From an uncultured beta proteobacterium (GTDB lineage Bacteria; Pseudomonadota; Gammaproteobacteria; Burkholderiales; Burkholderiaceae): a DNA stretch of 64,000 nucleotides. The stretch lies in NCBI GenBank assembly GCA_903821995.1, contig CAIJNI010000068.1, forward strand, positions 44,828 to 108,827, written 5' to 3'. The notes under the pieces are model-generated. The model was not told where the DNA came from and did not search any database. It saw only the letters and a list, made by a program, of their open reading frames with translations. The position numbers and the translations under genes were made by a program. Shown piece by piece: positions 17,332 to 26,166 of this stretch. Each line of letters starts with the position of its first letter. Position 1 is the first letter of the stretch.

Positions 17332-17348
17332 TAGCGCATCTTCATTGT
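17314..17348. terminator. 13-bp perfect inverted repeat between pcuC-like gene and ilvD
   Basis: ACAATGAAGATGC at 17314-17326 is the exact reverse complement of 17336-17348, with a 9-base loop that holds the copper chaperone stop codon. It sits between convergent genes but has no T tract on either side. It is therefore better seen as a 3'-end-protecting or transcription-slowing hairpin than as a classical intrinsic terminator. Confidence 0.65.
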
Positions 17349-17357
17349 CTCTAGGAT

Positions 17358-19070
17358 TTACTCTTTATCGAGATTAAGGTTGAGGTCAGTCACAGCGCCA
17401 AGACTTGCTGAGCTTGCCAGTTTGGCATATTTTGCTAGAATCCCGCGGGTATAGCGGGGGGCAGGTTTTTTCCAAGCGGCCCTTCTTTTTGAAATTTCAT
17501 CCTCTGGAACATTGAGTTGAATCAGTTGTGTGTGCGCATCAATCGTGATGGAATCATTCTCTTCAATAAGGGCAATGGTTCCTCCAACATAGGCCTCTGG
17601 AGCAACGTGGCCGACAACCATTCCCCATGTGCCGCCAGAAAAACGTCCGTCAGTAATTAACCCAACGGTTTCGCCTAAGCCTTGTCCAATCAGTGCGGAA
17701 GTAGGTGATAGCATCTCACGCATTCCGGGGCCACCTTTTGGACCTTCGTATCGAATGACGACAACATCTCCGTGGGTAATTTTACTGGCCATGATCGCTG
17801 CCATAGCATCATCTTCGGAGTCAAATACTCTTGCAGGACCGGTAATAGAGGGATTTTTTAAACCAGTAATTTTTGCAACGCAGCCTTCTGGAGAAATATT
17901 GCCTTTTAAAATTGCGAGATGACCTTCCTTATACATAGGGTTTGATAAGGGACGAATAACATCAAATTTAGGGTCTAAAGTAGATGGAACATCTTTTAAT
18001 GTTTCGGCGATTGTTTTGCCAGTGATTGTGATGCAGTCGCCATGAAGCATGCCTCCATCAAGGAGTAATTTCATCACTTGGGGGATGCCCCCAGCTTCAT
18101 GAAGATCTGTTGCTAGATACCTCCCAGACGGTTTCATATCGACTAGGACTGGAACCTTCCTACGAATTCTCTCGAAATCATCAATCGTCCACTCAACTTC
18201 TGCAGCGCTAGCGATAGCTAAAAAGTGTAAAACTGCATTGGTTGATCCGCCAACAGCCATGATCACGCTGACTGCATTCTCAATTGATTTCTTAGTGATG
18301 ATATCCCTAGGGCATAAATTATTTTTAACTGCTTCAATTAAGACCTGAGCAGACTCAATCGTGCTATCAATTTTTTCTTGGTCGATGTTAGACATCGTAG
18401 AGGAGTAGGGGAGACTCATACCAAGAGCCTCGAAGGCAGAGCTCATTGTATTTGCGGTGTACATCCCGCCACATGAACCACTGCTTGGGCAGGCATTTTG
18501 TTCGACACCTTTTAAGTCCTCTGCACTGAGTCGTCCGGAAGTGAATTCACCGACAGCTTCAAAGGCTGAAACAATATTGAGTACTTTGCCTTTGTAATGA
18601 CCTGGTTTAATGGTGCCGCCATAAACATAAATACTAGGAACATTGGTTCTTGCCATAGCCATCATGCCACCAGGCATATTTTTATCGCATCCACCAATAA
18701 CAATAACGCCGTCTTGCCATAAGCCATTGACACAAGTTTCGATACTATCGGCAATGACTTCCCTGGATATTAAGGAATATTTCATACCTTCAGTTCCCAT
18801 TCCCATACCATCTGAAATCGTGGGTGTGCCAAAAATTTGTGAGTTTGCTCCGCCATTTTCTAGAGCATCCACAGCAGCATCTGCAAGGACCTGTAGGCCA
18901 CTATTGCATGGTGTAATAGTAGAATGACCATTAGCAACACCAATCATGGGTTTTTGAAAATCAGATTCTTGGTATCCCATGGCGTAATACATCGATCGAT
19001 TAGGTGCACGGGCAACACCTTCAGTAATGTTTTTTGAGCGACGATTTGAGGGGGTTTTTTGATCTGACAT
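17358..19070 (-). CDS. ilvD: Dihydroxy-acid dehydratase
   Basis: Fe-S dehydratase converting dihydroxy-isovalerate and dihydroxy-methylvalerate to the keto acids of valine and isoleucine synthesis. Cluster cysteines are visible in [21 protein letters not shown] and [18 protein letters not shown]. About 570 residues matches the IlvD family. GGAG 7 bases upstream selects the ATG at 19070 ([18 protein letters not shown]) over the in-frame TTG at 19082. It is away from ilvBHC, which are at 31-34 kb. A TATAAT hexamer (19103-19108, minus strand) lies upstream but no good -35 matches it. Confidence 0.97.
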   Translation of the reverse strand: MSDQKTPSNRRSKNITEGVARAPNRSMYYAMGYQESDFQKPMIGVANGHSTITPCNSGLQVLADAAVDALENGGANSQIFGTPTISDGMGMGTEGMKYSLISREVIADSIETCVNGLWQDGVIVIGGCDKNMPGGMMAMARTNVPSIYVYGGTIKPGHYKGKVLNIVSAFEAVGEFTSGRLSAEDLKGVEQNACPSSGSCGGMYTANTMSSAFEALGMSLPYSSTMSNIDQEKIDSTIESAQVLIEAVKNNLCPRDIITKKSIENAVSVIMAVGGSTNAVLHFLAIASAAEVEWTIDDFERIRRKVPVLVDMKPSGRYLATDLHEAGGIPQVMKLLLDGGMLHGDCITITGKTIAETLKDVPSTLDPKFDVIRPLSNPMYKEGHLAILKGNISPEGCVAKITGLKNPSITGPARVFDSEDDAMAAIMASKITHGDVVVIRYEGPKGGPGMREMLSPTSALIGQGLGETVGLITDGRFSGGTWGMVVGHVAPEAYVGGTIALIEENDSITIDAHTQLIQLNVPEDEISKRRAAWKKPAPRYTRGILAKYAKLASSASLGAVTDLNLNLDKE

Positions 19071-19175
19071 CAGAATCTCCAAAGCATTTAGTGTTGGTTG
19101 AAATTATAGAAGAACTCTATTTTGCCGTTTTTTTTAATAGATGCGGTAAATTATCTCAAATTAGGAATATTTCAA

Positions 19176-20387
19176 TTGTTAAAAGAATCAGCAGTATTTG
19201 ATGCAATCATTCTAGGTGCTGGGGCTGCAGGGCTTTTTTGTGCTGGAGTAGCTGGCCAATTGGGTAAAAAAGTTCTTTTGCTGGATCATGCAAAAATCAT
19301 TGGAGAAAAGATTCGCATTAGTGGGGGTGGACGTTGTAACTTTACGAACCGTCAAACTGGGCCACAGCACTTTTTATCCATGAATCCCCATTTTGTTAAA
19401 AGTGCCATATCACGATTCAGTAGCGCAGACTTTATCAAGCTTGTTGAGCGCTATGACATTGCATTCCATGAAAAACATCGAGGCCAACTTTTTTGCGATG
19501 TCTCAGCTAAGCAAATTATTGAATTACTACTTAGTGAATGCGAGATAGGAAATGTTGAAATCAAATATCCGGTTTCAGTTCAAGAGGTTATTGCCTCTCA
19601 AGATGTCTGGGAGGTGTGTACGCAAGAGCAAAAATTTATAGCCAAAAATTTAATCATTGCAACGGGCGGGCTTCCTGTCCCCGCAATTGGCGCAACAGAT
19701 TTTGCATTAACCCTCGCTAAACGATTAAATATCCCAGTCGTCACACCAAGAGCAGCCTTAGTCCCCTTGTCCTTTACCTCTGGAATTTTTTCCACCATGG
19801 ATGACTTTGCCGGGATTAGTATTCCTGTGAGTATTTCTGCTGGTAAAAATAGAGTTCATTATGGCCATGGTCATTTTCAGGAAGATCTCCTGATTACCCA
19901 TAAAGGCTTATCGGGTCCTGCTGTATTGCAAGCAAGTTCATTTTGGCAGGAAGGTGAGCCTGTCAATATTTCATGGATAGATGAATCATTGTGGGATCAG
20001 GTCGCTAATGCTGAAGAAAGTCGAAAAAAGTCTACAGAGGCTCTACTAGCTCAATTAATCCCAATGCGTTTGGCAAAGGAATTCTCTGAGCAGCTCGATT
20101 TATTAGGGAAAAATTGGGCTGAGGTATCGCAAAAGAAACGACAACAACTCATTGATTTATTAATTCATTGGTCAGTAAAGCCAGCAGGTACACTGGGATG
20201 GAACAAAGCTGAGGTGATGGTCGGAGGTGTTGATACCAAAGCTCTTGATAGTAAAACCATGATGGCAAAAAACTATCCGGGTTTATTTTTTATTGGCGAA
20301 TGTGTCGATGTCACAGGACATTTAGGCGGACATAATTTTCAATGGGCTTGGTCTAGCGGTTATGTTTGCGCTCACGCATTAATTTAG
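19176..20387 (+). CDS. NAD(P)/FAD-dependent oxidoreductase, HI0933/YhiN (BaiN) family
   Basis: Flavoprotein of about 400 residues. The FAD-binding GxGxxG motif is IILGAGAAGLFCAGVAGQLGKKVLLLD, seen as GAGAAG near the N-terminus, followed by ISGGGRCNFTN, the hallmark of the HI0933 family. At the C-terminus, LFFIGECVDVTGHLGGHNFQWAWSSG closes the FAD site. The physiological reaction is unsettled; BaiN has a bile-acid role in gut bacteria that is unlikely here. The frame is open to TTG 19122, but TTG at 19176, with AGGA 9 bases upstream, gives the normal N-terminal distance to the FAD motif. Confidence 0.87.
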   Translation: MLKESAVFDAIILGAGAAGLFCAGVAGQLGKKVLLLDHAKIIGEKIRISGGGRCNFTNRQTGPQHFLSMNPHFVKSAISRFSSADFIKLVERYDIAFHEKHRGQLFCDVSAKQIIELLLSECEIGNVEIKYPVSVQEVIASQDVWEVCTQEQKFIAKNLIIATGGLPVPAIGATDFALTLAKRLNIPVVTPRAALVPLSFTSGIFSTMDDFAGISIPVSISAGKNRVHYGHGHFQEDLLITHKGLSGPAVLQASSFWQEGEPVNISWIDESLWDQVANAEESRKKSTEALLAQLIPMRLAKEFSEQLDLLGKNWAEVSQKKRQQLIDLLIHWSVKPAGTLGWNKAEVMVGGVDTKALDSKTMMAKNYPGLFFIGECVDVTGHLGGHNFQWAWSSGYVCAHALI

Positions 20388-20393
20388 AGGTAT

Positions 20394-20936
20394 TTAGTAG
20401 GTGTCGATTGCGTGAAAAATATCTTCGATTGAACTAGCAAAATTAATAGAATCTAAGTGCTCTTTAGTCATAAGTCCAGACAAAATACTATGATCAAAAA
20501 ATTTGATTAAATCATGGTAATAGTCAGACCAATTGGCAATAATAATTTGCTTATGATGATATCCGGTTTGTTTAGTTGCCCAGACATCAAATAGCTCATC
20601 CAGAGTACCAACGCCACCAGGGATGATGATGAAAACATCACTCATTTCTTTCATTAAATCTTTACGTTCACTCATACTTTCAACGTAGTGGACTTTAGAT
20701 AGTTGTTCAAGCACAGGCTCCTTCTTTACTAGAGTTTTTGGGATAATTCCAATCACATCTCCACCTTTTATAATTGCGGCTTTAGCGATTACCCCCATCA
20801 GTCCACCTCCTCCACCACCAAAAATGAGAGTATCTTTTCGAAGTGCAATGGCTTGACCTAAGTCTTGAGCGCGTTGTTCCCACTCGAGGTTTAGTCCTTT
20901 TCTTGAGCCGCAAAAAACGCAAATATTCTTTTTCAT
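20394..20936 (-). CDS. LOG family protein (TIGR00730 Rossmann fold)
   Basis: Cytoplasmic 180-residue nucleotide 5'-monophosphate phosphoribohydrolase-like protein. It carries the LOG signature IPGGVGTLDELFDVWATKQTG and the N-terminal VFCGSRKG and GGGGGGLMG loops. Plant and bacterial homologs release cytokinin bases from riboside monophosphates; in non-plant bacteria the usual substrate appears to be AMP or a related nucleotide. Convergent with the flavoprotein gene, with a 6-base gap. Confidence 0.9.
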   Translation of the reverse strand: MKKNICVFCGSRKGLNLEWEQRAQDLGQAIALRKDTLIFGGGGGGLMGVIAKAAIIKGGDVIGIIPKTLVKKEPVLEQLSKVHYVESMSERKDLMKEMSDVFIIIPGGVGTLDELFDVWATKQTGYHHKQIIIANWSDYYHDLIKFFDHSILSGLMTKEHLDSINFASSIEDIFHAIDTY

Positions 20937-21082
20937 GATTTCAACATCATACTCACAAATAATGTGGATGAATGTTGTGCACTAATAGAGCGTTTGACAT
21001 CTCGCGGTCTAACCCGAAGGATTTCTTGCTTTTTATTGTTAAAATGACAAATAACATTAAACAAATAGAAAAAGAGATCAAA

Positions 21083-21670
21083 ATGAGCAAATTAAATGAT
21101 GTCGTTTTAAATCAGCTATTTACTGAGGCCAGGACCGTCCATGGTTTTTTACCAGAGAAAATTTCAGACGTTCAAATACAAGAGCTGTATGACTTAGTGA
21201 AGTGGGCACCAACAGCTTTTAATGGTCAGCCAGCAAGATTTGTTTTTATTAAAACCAATGAGGGTAAAGAGCGCTTAAAGCCAGCATTGACGCCAGGCAA
21301 TGTACCCCAAGTTGAAAGTGCAGCAGTGACGGTGATTATTGCTTTTGATACCCAGTTTTTCGAGCATTTACCTACTCAATTTACAGCCTCAAATGCCAAG
21401 GCGCTCTACGAAAACAATCCAGAAGCAGCTCAAACCTTCGCTATGAGAAATAGCTCACTTCAAGGTGCTTATTTAATGATGGGTGCTAGGGCCTTAGGTT
21501 ATGACTGTGGAGCGATGTCGGGGTTTGATGCTGCAAAAGTAAATGAAGCTTTTTTCCCAGAGGGGCGTTTTAAAGCTAACTTTTTAATGAACATTGGTCG
21601 TGCGGACATTAAAGCAATATGGCCACGTGGTCCGCGTTTAGCTTTTGATCAAGTGGCAAAGATTATTTAA
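21083..21670 (+). CDS. Malonic semialdehyde reductase (RutE/HadB-like nitroreductase)
   Basis: FMN-dependent NAD(P)H oxidoreductase of 195 residues. EARTVHGFLPEKISDVQIQELYDLVKWAPTAFNGQPARFVF is the RutE/HadB nitroreductase opening, seen as WAPTAFNGQPARF, and SSLQGAYLMMGARALGYDCGAMSGFD follows. RutE reduces malonic semialdehyde in uracil breakdown, but no other rut genes are present, so the substrate is uncertain. The frame is open to 20972; the ATG at 21083 (MSKLNDVVLNQLF) has an AGAGA element upstream and matches family length. crcB begins 2 bases after its stop. Confidence 0.88.
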   Translation: MSKLNDVVLNQLFTEARTVHGFLPEKISDVQIQELYDLVKWAPTAFNGQPARFVFIKTNEGKERLKPALTPGNVPQVESAAVTVIIAFDTQFFEHLPTQFTASNAKALYENNPEAAQTFAMRNSSLQGAYLMMGARALGYDCGAMSGFDAAKVNEAFFPEGRFKANFLMNIGRADIKAIWPRGPRLAFDQVAKII

Positions 21671-21672
21671 TC

Positions 21673-22056
21673 ATGTGGCTCTCAGTCATTGCAATTAGCA
21701 TTGGAGCTTCTTGTGGAGCTGTATTGCGTTGGGTATTTGGGTTACTTTTTAATACATTACCCTTAGCAATTCCAATGGGAACGCTTCTTGCTAATTTATT
21801 GGGTGGATACTTAATTGGAGTGTCTGTAGAGTTTTTCTCACAGCATGCTGAACTTTCTCCTCAATGGCGATTATTAGTGATTACTGGTTTTTTAGGAGGA
21901 TTAACGACCTTCTCAACTTTTTCAGCAGAAGTCACAGATATGCTTCAAAAAGGCCTTCTTGGCGTCGCTTGTGCAACGATTCTAGTCCACTTAGTTGGAT
22001 CATTGGCGATGACATTTTTGGGGATTTATACTTATCAAATATCCCATGCGTCATAA
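21673..22056 (+). CDS. crcB: Fluoride channel CrcB/Fluc
   Basis: Small inner-membrane fluoride exporter of 127 residues with four helices. GASCGAVLRW in helix 1, TLLANLLGGYLIG in helix 2 and TGFLGGLTTFSTFS in helix 3 are the conserved Fluc elements that form the dual-topology pore. It is tightly coupled to the nitroreductase gene upstream (2-base gap). No fluoride riboswitch was recognised ahead of either gene. Confidence 0.95.
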   Translation: MWLSVIAISIGASCGAVLRWVFGLLFNTLPLAIPMGTLLANLLGGYLIGVSVEFFSQHAELSPQWRLLVITGFLGGLTTFSTFSAEVTDMLQKGLLGVACATILVHLVGSLAMTFLGIYTYQISHAS

Positions 22057-22078
22057 ATACACAATTATTAAAAATTAA

Positions 22079-22102
22079 AATAGGAAAATAGGAAAATAGG
22101 AA
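22079..22102 (+). repeat. Three tandem 8-bp AATAGGAA repeats holding Shine-Dalgarno-like AGGA
   Basis: Exact copies at 22079-22086, 22087-22094 and 22095-22102 stand right before the ATG at 22107. Each contains AGGA; the last lies 5 bases from the start codon, the second 13. Copy number could change by slippage and alter translation initiation of the downstream gene. Confidence 0.95.
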
Positions 22103-22106
22103 AAAT

Positions 22107-22631
22107 ATGACAATTTATCAATTAGGAGATTTCAAACCTGAGATCGACCCAGAAGCTTATGTAGCCGCTGAGGCAACAGTGATTGGCCAGGTCGTTCTCG
22201 GCCCTAAAACTACTGTTTGGCCAGGGGTTGTGATTCGAGGCGATAACGAGCTCATTCGTGTTGGCGCATGTGTCAGTATTCAAGAAGGTTCAGTGTTGCA
22301 CGTTGATCCAGGCTGCGCTTTAAGTATTGGGGATAATGCGACGATTGGTCATCAAGTCATGCTTCATGGTTGTACGATTGAAGAGGGCGCATTAATTGGG
22401 ATACAGTCAGTAGTTCTTAATAATGCTGTCATTGGTAAAAATTCATTAGTTGGGGCAGGTTCCGTAGTGACAGAAGGCAAAGTTTTCCCTCCACGCTCGT
22501 TGATATTAGGAGCTCCTGCTAAAGTGGTGAGGGAGTTAACTGATGCTGAAGTTACCAGTATAGAAAAGATTGCTGTTAATTATTCCAAGCGCGCCGCTTT
22601 GTATAAAAAAGATCTAAAAAAGATAGGTTAA
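22107..22631 (+). CDS. Gamma carbonic anhydrase family protein (left-handed beta-helix)
   Basis: Trimeric hexapeptide-repeat protein of 174 residues (YrdA/PaaY/CaiE-like). The repeats run from VAAEATVIGQVVLG to VGAGSVVTEGKVF. Zinc-ligand histidines are placed as in gamma-carbonic anhydrases: one in SVLHVD and two in GHQVMLH. RGD is present as VIRGDNELIRVG. The usual NIQD is SIQE. Whether it hydrates CO2 is unknown; many homologs are weak or thioesterase-linked. Its ribosome binding site is within a triple AGGA repeat. Confidence 0.9.
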   Translation: MTIYQLGDFKPEIDPEAYVAAEATVIGQVVLGPKTTVWPGVVIRGDNELIRVGACVSIQEGSVLHVDPGCALSIGDNATIGHQVMLHGCTIEEGALIGIQSVVLNNAVIGKNSLVGAGSVVTEGKVFPPRSLILGAPAKVVRELTDAEVTSIEKIAVNYSKRAALYKKDLKKIG

Positions 22632-22642
22632 TTTGCAAGGGT

Positions 22643-22670
22643 GAGTAGAGTCTTATGGAAGATTCTGCTC
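22643..22670. terminator. Hairpin at the gamma-CA/trhO convergent junction
   Basis: GAGTAGAGTCTT (22643-22654) pairs with AAGATTCTGCTC (22659-22670) in plus-strand RNA over 12 pairs, two of them G-U, with an ATGG loop. There is no following T tract. It overlaps the last codons of trhO. Confidence 0.5.
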
Positions 22671-23405
22671 ATCATTTAGAGCGGATACCTGCAGCGCTGG
22701 ATCGAGAGCAATCCGGTCATCAAACACAAAGCAGTCGCCCTCATAAAAATCTTTGCCCACTTCCTCGAAGTATTTTAATATTCCACCATCAAGTTGAACA
22801 GACTCGCTAATGCCAATTTCTTGGAGTAAAAGATTGGCCTTTTCACAGCGAATACCACCTGTACAAAAGCTAATAACACGATGATTATGTAACTGATCTT
22901 TGTGATTGATCAGGGCTTGAGGAAAATCACTAAATTTATCAATTTGAAAATGCTTTGCACCCTTGAAGGTTCCAAACTCAACTTCAAAAGTATTGCGTGT
23001 ATCTAAAAGGAAGAGAGGCTTTCCTTGATCATCATGGCCTTGATGGAGCCAGTGGTGAAGCTGTGTTGCCGAGATGCTTGGGGCACGATTTAGGGTAGGA
23101 TTTGCCGTTGGATGATTCATCTTAATGATTTCATCTTTAATTTTGACCAGCATCTTTTTAAAGGGCTGATATTCTGACCAACTATCTTTAGTTTGAATAT
23201 CTGAAAACTCAGGATAAAGCTTGAGCCAACTAAAGAAAGAGTGGATATCCACTTCGTCTCCTGCCAAGAACATATTGAAGCCTTCTTTGGCAAGCAGGAC
23301 TGTACCTTTGAGATTTCTTGATCTGCAGGCTTCTAGAATAGATTCTTGGAGGTGACTTAGATTATCTAAACTTACAAATCGATAAGTAGAAATATTTAAT
23401 ATCAT
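22653..23405 (-). CDS. trhO: Oxygen-dependent tRNA uridine(34) hydroxylase
   Basis: Rhodanese-domain enzyme of 250 residues, formerly YceA, that makes 5-hydroxyuridine at tRNA position 34 using O2. An N-terminal acylphosphatase-like region (KGTVLLAKEGFNMFLAG) precedes the rhodanese domain with FLLDTRNTFEVEFGTFKGAKH and the active-site loop SFCTGGIRCEKA. It is of the shorter type, lacking the C-terminal extension of the E. coli protein. It lies 24 bases after the rRNA pseudouridine synthase gene on the same strand, so two RNA-modification enzymes may share a transcript. Confidence 0.93.
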   Translation of the reverse strand: MILNISTYRFVSLDNLSHLQESILEACRSRNLKGTVLLAKEGFNMFLAGDEVDIHSFFSWLKLYPEFSDIQTKDSWSEYQPFKKMLVKIKDEIIKMNHPTANPTLNRAPSISATQLHHWLHQGHDDQGKPLFLLDTRNTFEVEFGTFKGAKHFQIDKFSDFPQALINHKDQLHNHRVISFCTGGIRCEKANLLLQEIGISESVQLDGGILKYFEEVGKDFYEGDCFVFDDRIALDPALQVSALNDEQNLP

Positions 23406-23429
23406 GTTCTAACTTCATTTGAACTCGGT

Positions 23430-24182
23430 TTAGAATTTCTCATTTTCTTTGAGATAACGCCACTGTCCTACAGGTAAATTACCTAAAGGAATTTGACCAA
23501 TTCGGATCCGTTTTAGTCCAATAACGCTGAGTCCAACCATCTCACACATGCGTCTAATTTGACGTTTTCGTCCTTCTCTTAAGACAAACCGTAATTGGTC
23601 TTCATTTTGCCAGCTCACTTTAGCGGGCTTTAACTCGATATCGTCTAGGGAAAGTCCATGTCGTAATGTTGCTAGGCCTGTATCTGATAGCGTCCCTTCT
23701 ACCCTAACGAGATATTCTTTTTCAATTGGACTATTTTCTCCAATTAATAATTTAGCAATTCGGCCATCTTGTGTAAGGACCAATAATCCAGAAGAATCAA
23801 TATCTAACCTACCAGCGGGGGCCAAGCCCCGGGTATTAAACCGAGGGCTCCTGGGGCCGTCAAGATGGGTCCTATAAAAATTATCAGGTGTAATTAAAGA
23901 AGCAGCTGGTTGGTACTCTTTATCTTCATCAAAATGAGATATAAAACCCACCGGTTTATTTAAAATAACTGTAACTCGTGCATTTTGGGCTAATTTAGCT
24001 TCTTTTTTTAATTCGATTTTTTGATGAGGATAGGCTCTAGAGCCAAGTTCAGTAATGACTTCCCCGTCAACAGTCACTAGACCTTGTTCGATATATTGAT
24101 CTGCCTCTCTTCTAGAGCATAATCCTTGCTCAGAGAGTAATTTTGATATGCGTACTTTTTCCACTCCCTTATTATCAAGCAT
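23430..24182 (-). CDS. rluF: 23S rRNA pseudouridine synthase, RsuA/RluF type
   Basis: Isomerises a specific uridine in 23S rRNA. An S4 RNA-binding domain (RISKLLSEQGLCSRREADQYIEQGLVTVDG, named here by SRREAD) precedes the catalytic domain, where GRLDIDSSGLLVLTQDG holds the catalytic Asp. EGRKRQIRRMCEMVG and LKRIRIG complete the family pattern. The insert with PRFNTRGLAPAGRLD is RluF-like, so I favour RluF over RluB or RluE; confidence in the exact target is moderate. Confidence 0.85.
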   Translation of the reverse strand: MLDNKGVEKVRISKLLSEQGLCSRREADQYIEQGLVTVDGEVITELGSRAYPHQKIELKKEAKLAQNARVTVILNKPVGFISHFDEDKEYQPAASLITPDNFYRTHLDGPRSPRFNTRGLAPAGRLDIDSSGLLVLTQDGRIAKLLIGENSPIEKEYLVRVEGTLSDTGLATLRHGLSLDDIELKPAKVSWQNEDQLRFVLREGRKRQIRRMCEMVGLSVIGLKRIRIGQIPLGNLPVGQWRYLKENEKF

Positions 24183-24233
24183 TCCGGGTTTATTTTATAA
24201 ATTTTAGTTTTTTACCATGTTAGGCAAATAGAA

Positions 24234-26159
24234 ATGGCATTAATAGTACTGAGTAACGCAAAACTTGCTTATGGTCATGTGGATTTGTTGGCAAATACCT
24301 CTTTTACCCTAGAAGAGGGTGAGAGAGTTGGATTAATAGGTCGCAACGGCGCCGGAAAATCCTCATTGCTGAAGATTTTTGCAGAAATGGAAAAGCCAGA
24401 TGATGGTTTGTTACAAAAACAGCAAAATATTCGAATTACTTATGTGGCTCAGGAGCCCATATTTGAATCAAATGACCTTGTTTTTGATGCGGTAGCAAAA
24501 GGAATAGCTCATGTAAGAGCTTTTCGTGATGAATATGAAGCATTGAGCATGCAAGAGTGGGATGATGCTGTTCAGCATCGGCTTGATGAGTTACATCACT
24601 TAATTGAGGCTCATCATGGTTGGGCATGGGAGCAGAAGATAGAAGTTACCCTCAACAAACTTCATCTCGATGGATCAAGGCGGATTTCCGAGTTGTCTGG
24701 AGGAACCAAAAAGCGGGTCGCGCTAGCGCAAGCCCTGGTAACTGAACCTGAAGTGTTATTACTGGATGAGCCAACGAATCATTTAGATTTAGATTCTATT
24801 GAATGGCTAGAGCAATTCTTAATTGAAATTGGAAGCTCTATTATTTTTATTACCCATGACCGAGCGTTCCTAGACACAGTTGCGACGCGAATTGTCGAAT
24901 TAGACCGAGGAATTTTAAGGAGTTATGCAGGAAATTTTTCAAATTACCTGCTGATCAAAGAAAAACAGTTAGAAGACGAGGCTTTATTAAATGCTCGGGC
25001 AGACAAATTGCTGGCTCAAGAAGAGGTATGGATCAGGCAAGGTGTAGAAGCGCGAAGGACAAGAAGTGTAGCTAGGATTTCTCGTTTAGAAGATTTACGA
25101 CAAACACGAGCACAAAGGCGAGATGCCGTTGGTCAAGTCAAGTTAGATATCTCAAGTGGTCAGCGTAGTGGCAAAATTGTTGCTGTGCTTGAAGATGTTG
25201 ATCTCTCCTTTGGGGAGAAGGTCATTATTAAAGGATTTACTTCAACCTTATTGCGCGGAGATAAAATTGGAATATTGGGTCCCAATGGCGCTGGCAAGTC
25301 AACGCTACTAAAAGTTATATTAGGTGTCCTCCAGCCTCAATCAGGGGTGGTTAAATTAGGTACTCAAATTGAAGTAGCTTACTTTGATCAAATGAGAGAA
25401 AGTCTCGATTTAGAATCAAATCTTGAGGATTTTATTAGTCCTGGAAGTGAGTGGGTAGAAATCTCGGGTCAACGTAAACATGTAAAAAGCTATCTGAATG
25501 ATTTTTTGTTCTCTCCTGAAAGAGCTCGATCACCTATCAAATCGCTTTCGGGTGGCGAAAGAAATCGTTTATTGCTTGCACGCTTGTTTGCTAAACCAGC
25601 CAATGTACTAGTCTTAGATGAGCCCACCAACGATCTAGATATTGACACTTTAGATTTATTGGAAGAATTCTTGCAAAACTATTCTGGAACTGTTTTTCTT
25701 GTGAGTCATGATAGGCAGTTTTTAGATCATGTGGTGACGAGCATGATTGCATTTGAGGGCGACGGTATATGGCGCGAATATGAAGGTGGTTATGAAGATT
25801 GGAAGATTCAAAACCAGCGTCGATTAGATTATGCTAATAAACAGTCAGTTATCGACAATAAATCGATAAAGTCAGTTGAAAATAAAAAAGAATTAAAGGT
25901 CAGTAAGGAAACACAAGCTACTAAAAAGACAGCTTCATTATCTAAATGGGAAAAGAAAGAATTAGAGGAGTTATCTGAAAGGATCGATTTTTTAGAAAAG
26001 CAACAAGTACTTTTATCTGAAAAATTATCTGATCCAAGTATCTACTCTTCGGGCAATGAAAAGATGGGCGAGTTAAAAAAACAGATCATAGAAACAGATG
26101 AGGAACTAGGTCGAATAAATATTCGTTGGGAGTTATTAATGGAAAGAAACACTCTTTAG
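24234..26159 (+). CDS. uup: ABC-F family ATPase Uup
   Basis: Cytoplasmic duplicated ATPase of 641 residues that acts on ribosomes or replication-linked DNA structures rather than transport. Domain 1: GRNGAGKSS, LSGGTKKRVALAQAL, LLLDEPTNHLD. Domain 2: GPNGAGKST, LSGGERNRLLLARLF, LVLDEPTNDLD. The linker is rich in charged residues, and the C-terminal 100 residues are lysine/glutamate-rich coiled coil, as in Uup. The downstream permease starts 7 bases later; that adjacency alone does not make Uup its ATPase, since ABC-F proteins lack membrane partners. Confidence 0.93.
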   Translation: MALIVLSNAKLAYGHVDLLANTSFTLEEGERVGLIGRNGAGKSSLLKIFAEMEKPDDGLLQKQQNIRITYVAQEPIFESNDLVFDAVAKGIAHVRAFRDEYEALSMQEWDDAVQHRLDELHHLIEAHHGWAWEQKIEVTLNKLHLDGSRRISELSGGTKKRVALAQALVTEPEVLLLDEPTNHLDLDSIEWLEQFLIEIGSSIIFITHDRAFLDTVATRIVELDRGILRSYAGNFSNYLLIKEKQLEDEALLNARADKLLAQEEVWIRQGVEARRTRSVARISRLEDLRQTRAQRRDAVGQVKLDISSGQRSGKIVAVLEDVDLSFGEKVIIKGFTSTLLRGDKIGILGPNGAGKSTLLKVILGVLQPQSGVVKLGTQIEVAYFDQMRESLDLESNLEDFISPGSEWVEISGQRKHVKSYLNDFLFSPERARSPIKSLSGGERNRLLLARLFAKPANVLVLDEPTNDLDIDTLDLLEEFLQNYSGTVFLVSHDRQFLDHVVTSMIAFEGDGIWREYEGGYEDWKIQNQRRLDYANKQSVIDNKSIKSVENKKELKVSKETQATKKTASLSKWEKKELEELSERIDFLEKQQVLLSEKLSDPSIYSSGNEKMGELKKQIIETDEELGRINIRWELLMERNTL

Positions 26160-26166
26160 AGCTTTT

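Noticed and set aside
20937..21082. Fluoride riboswitch upstream of the nitroreductase-crcB pair
   Set aside because: None of the conserved riboswitch sequence or its pseudoknot arrangement was recognised.
22079..22102. Repeats as a CRISPR array
   Set aside because: Units are 8 bp and adjacent, without spacers; no cas genes in the window.
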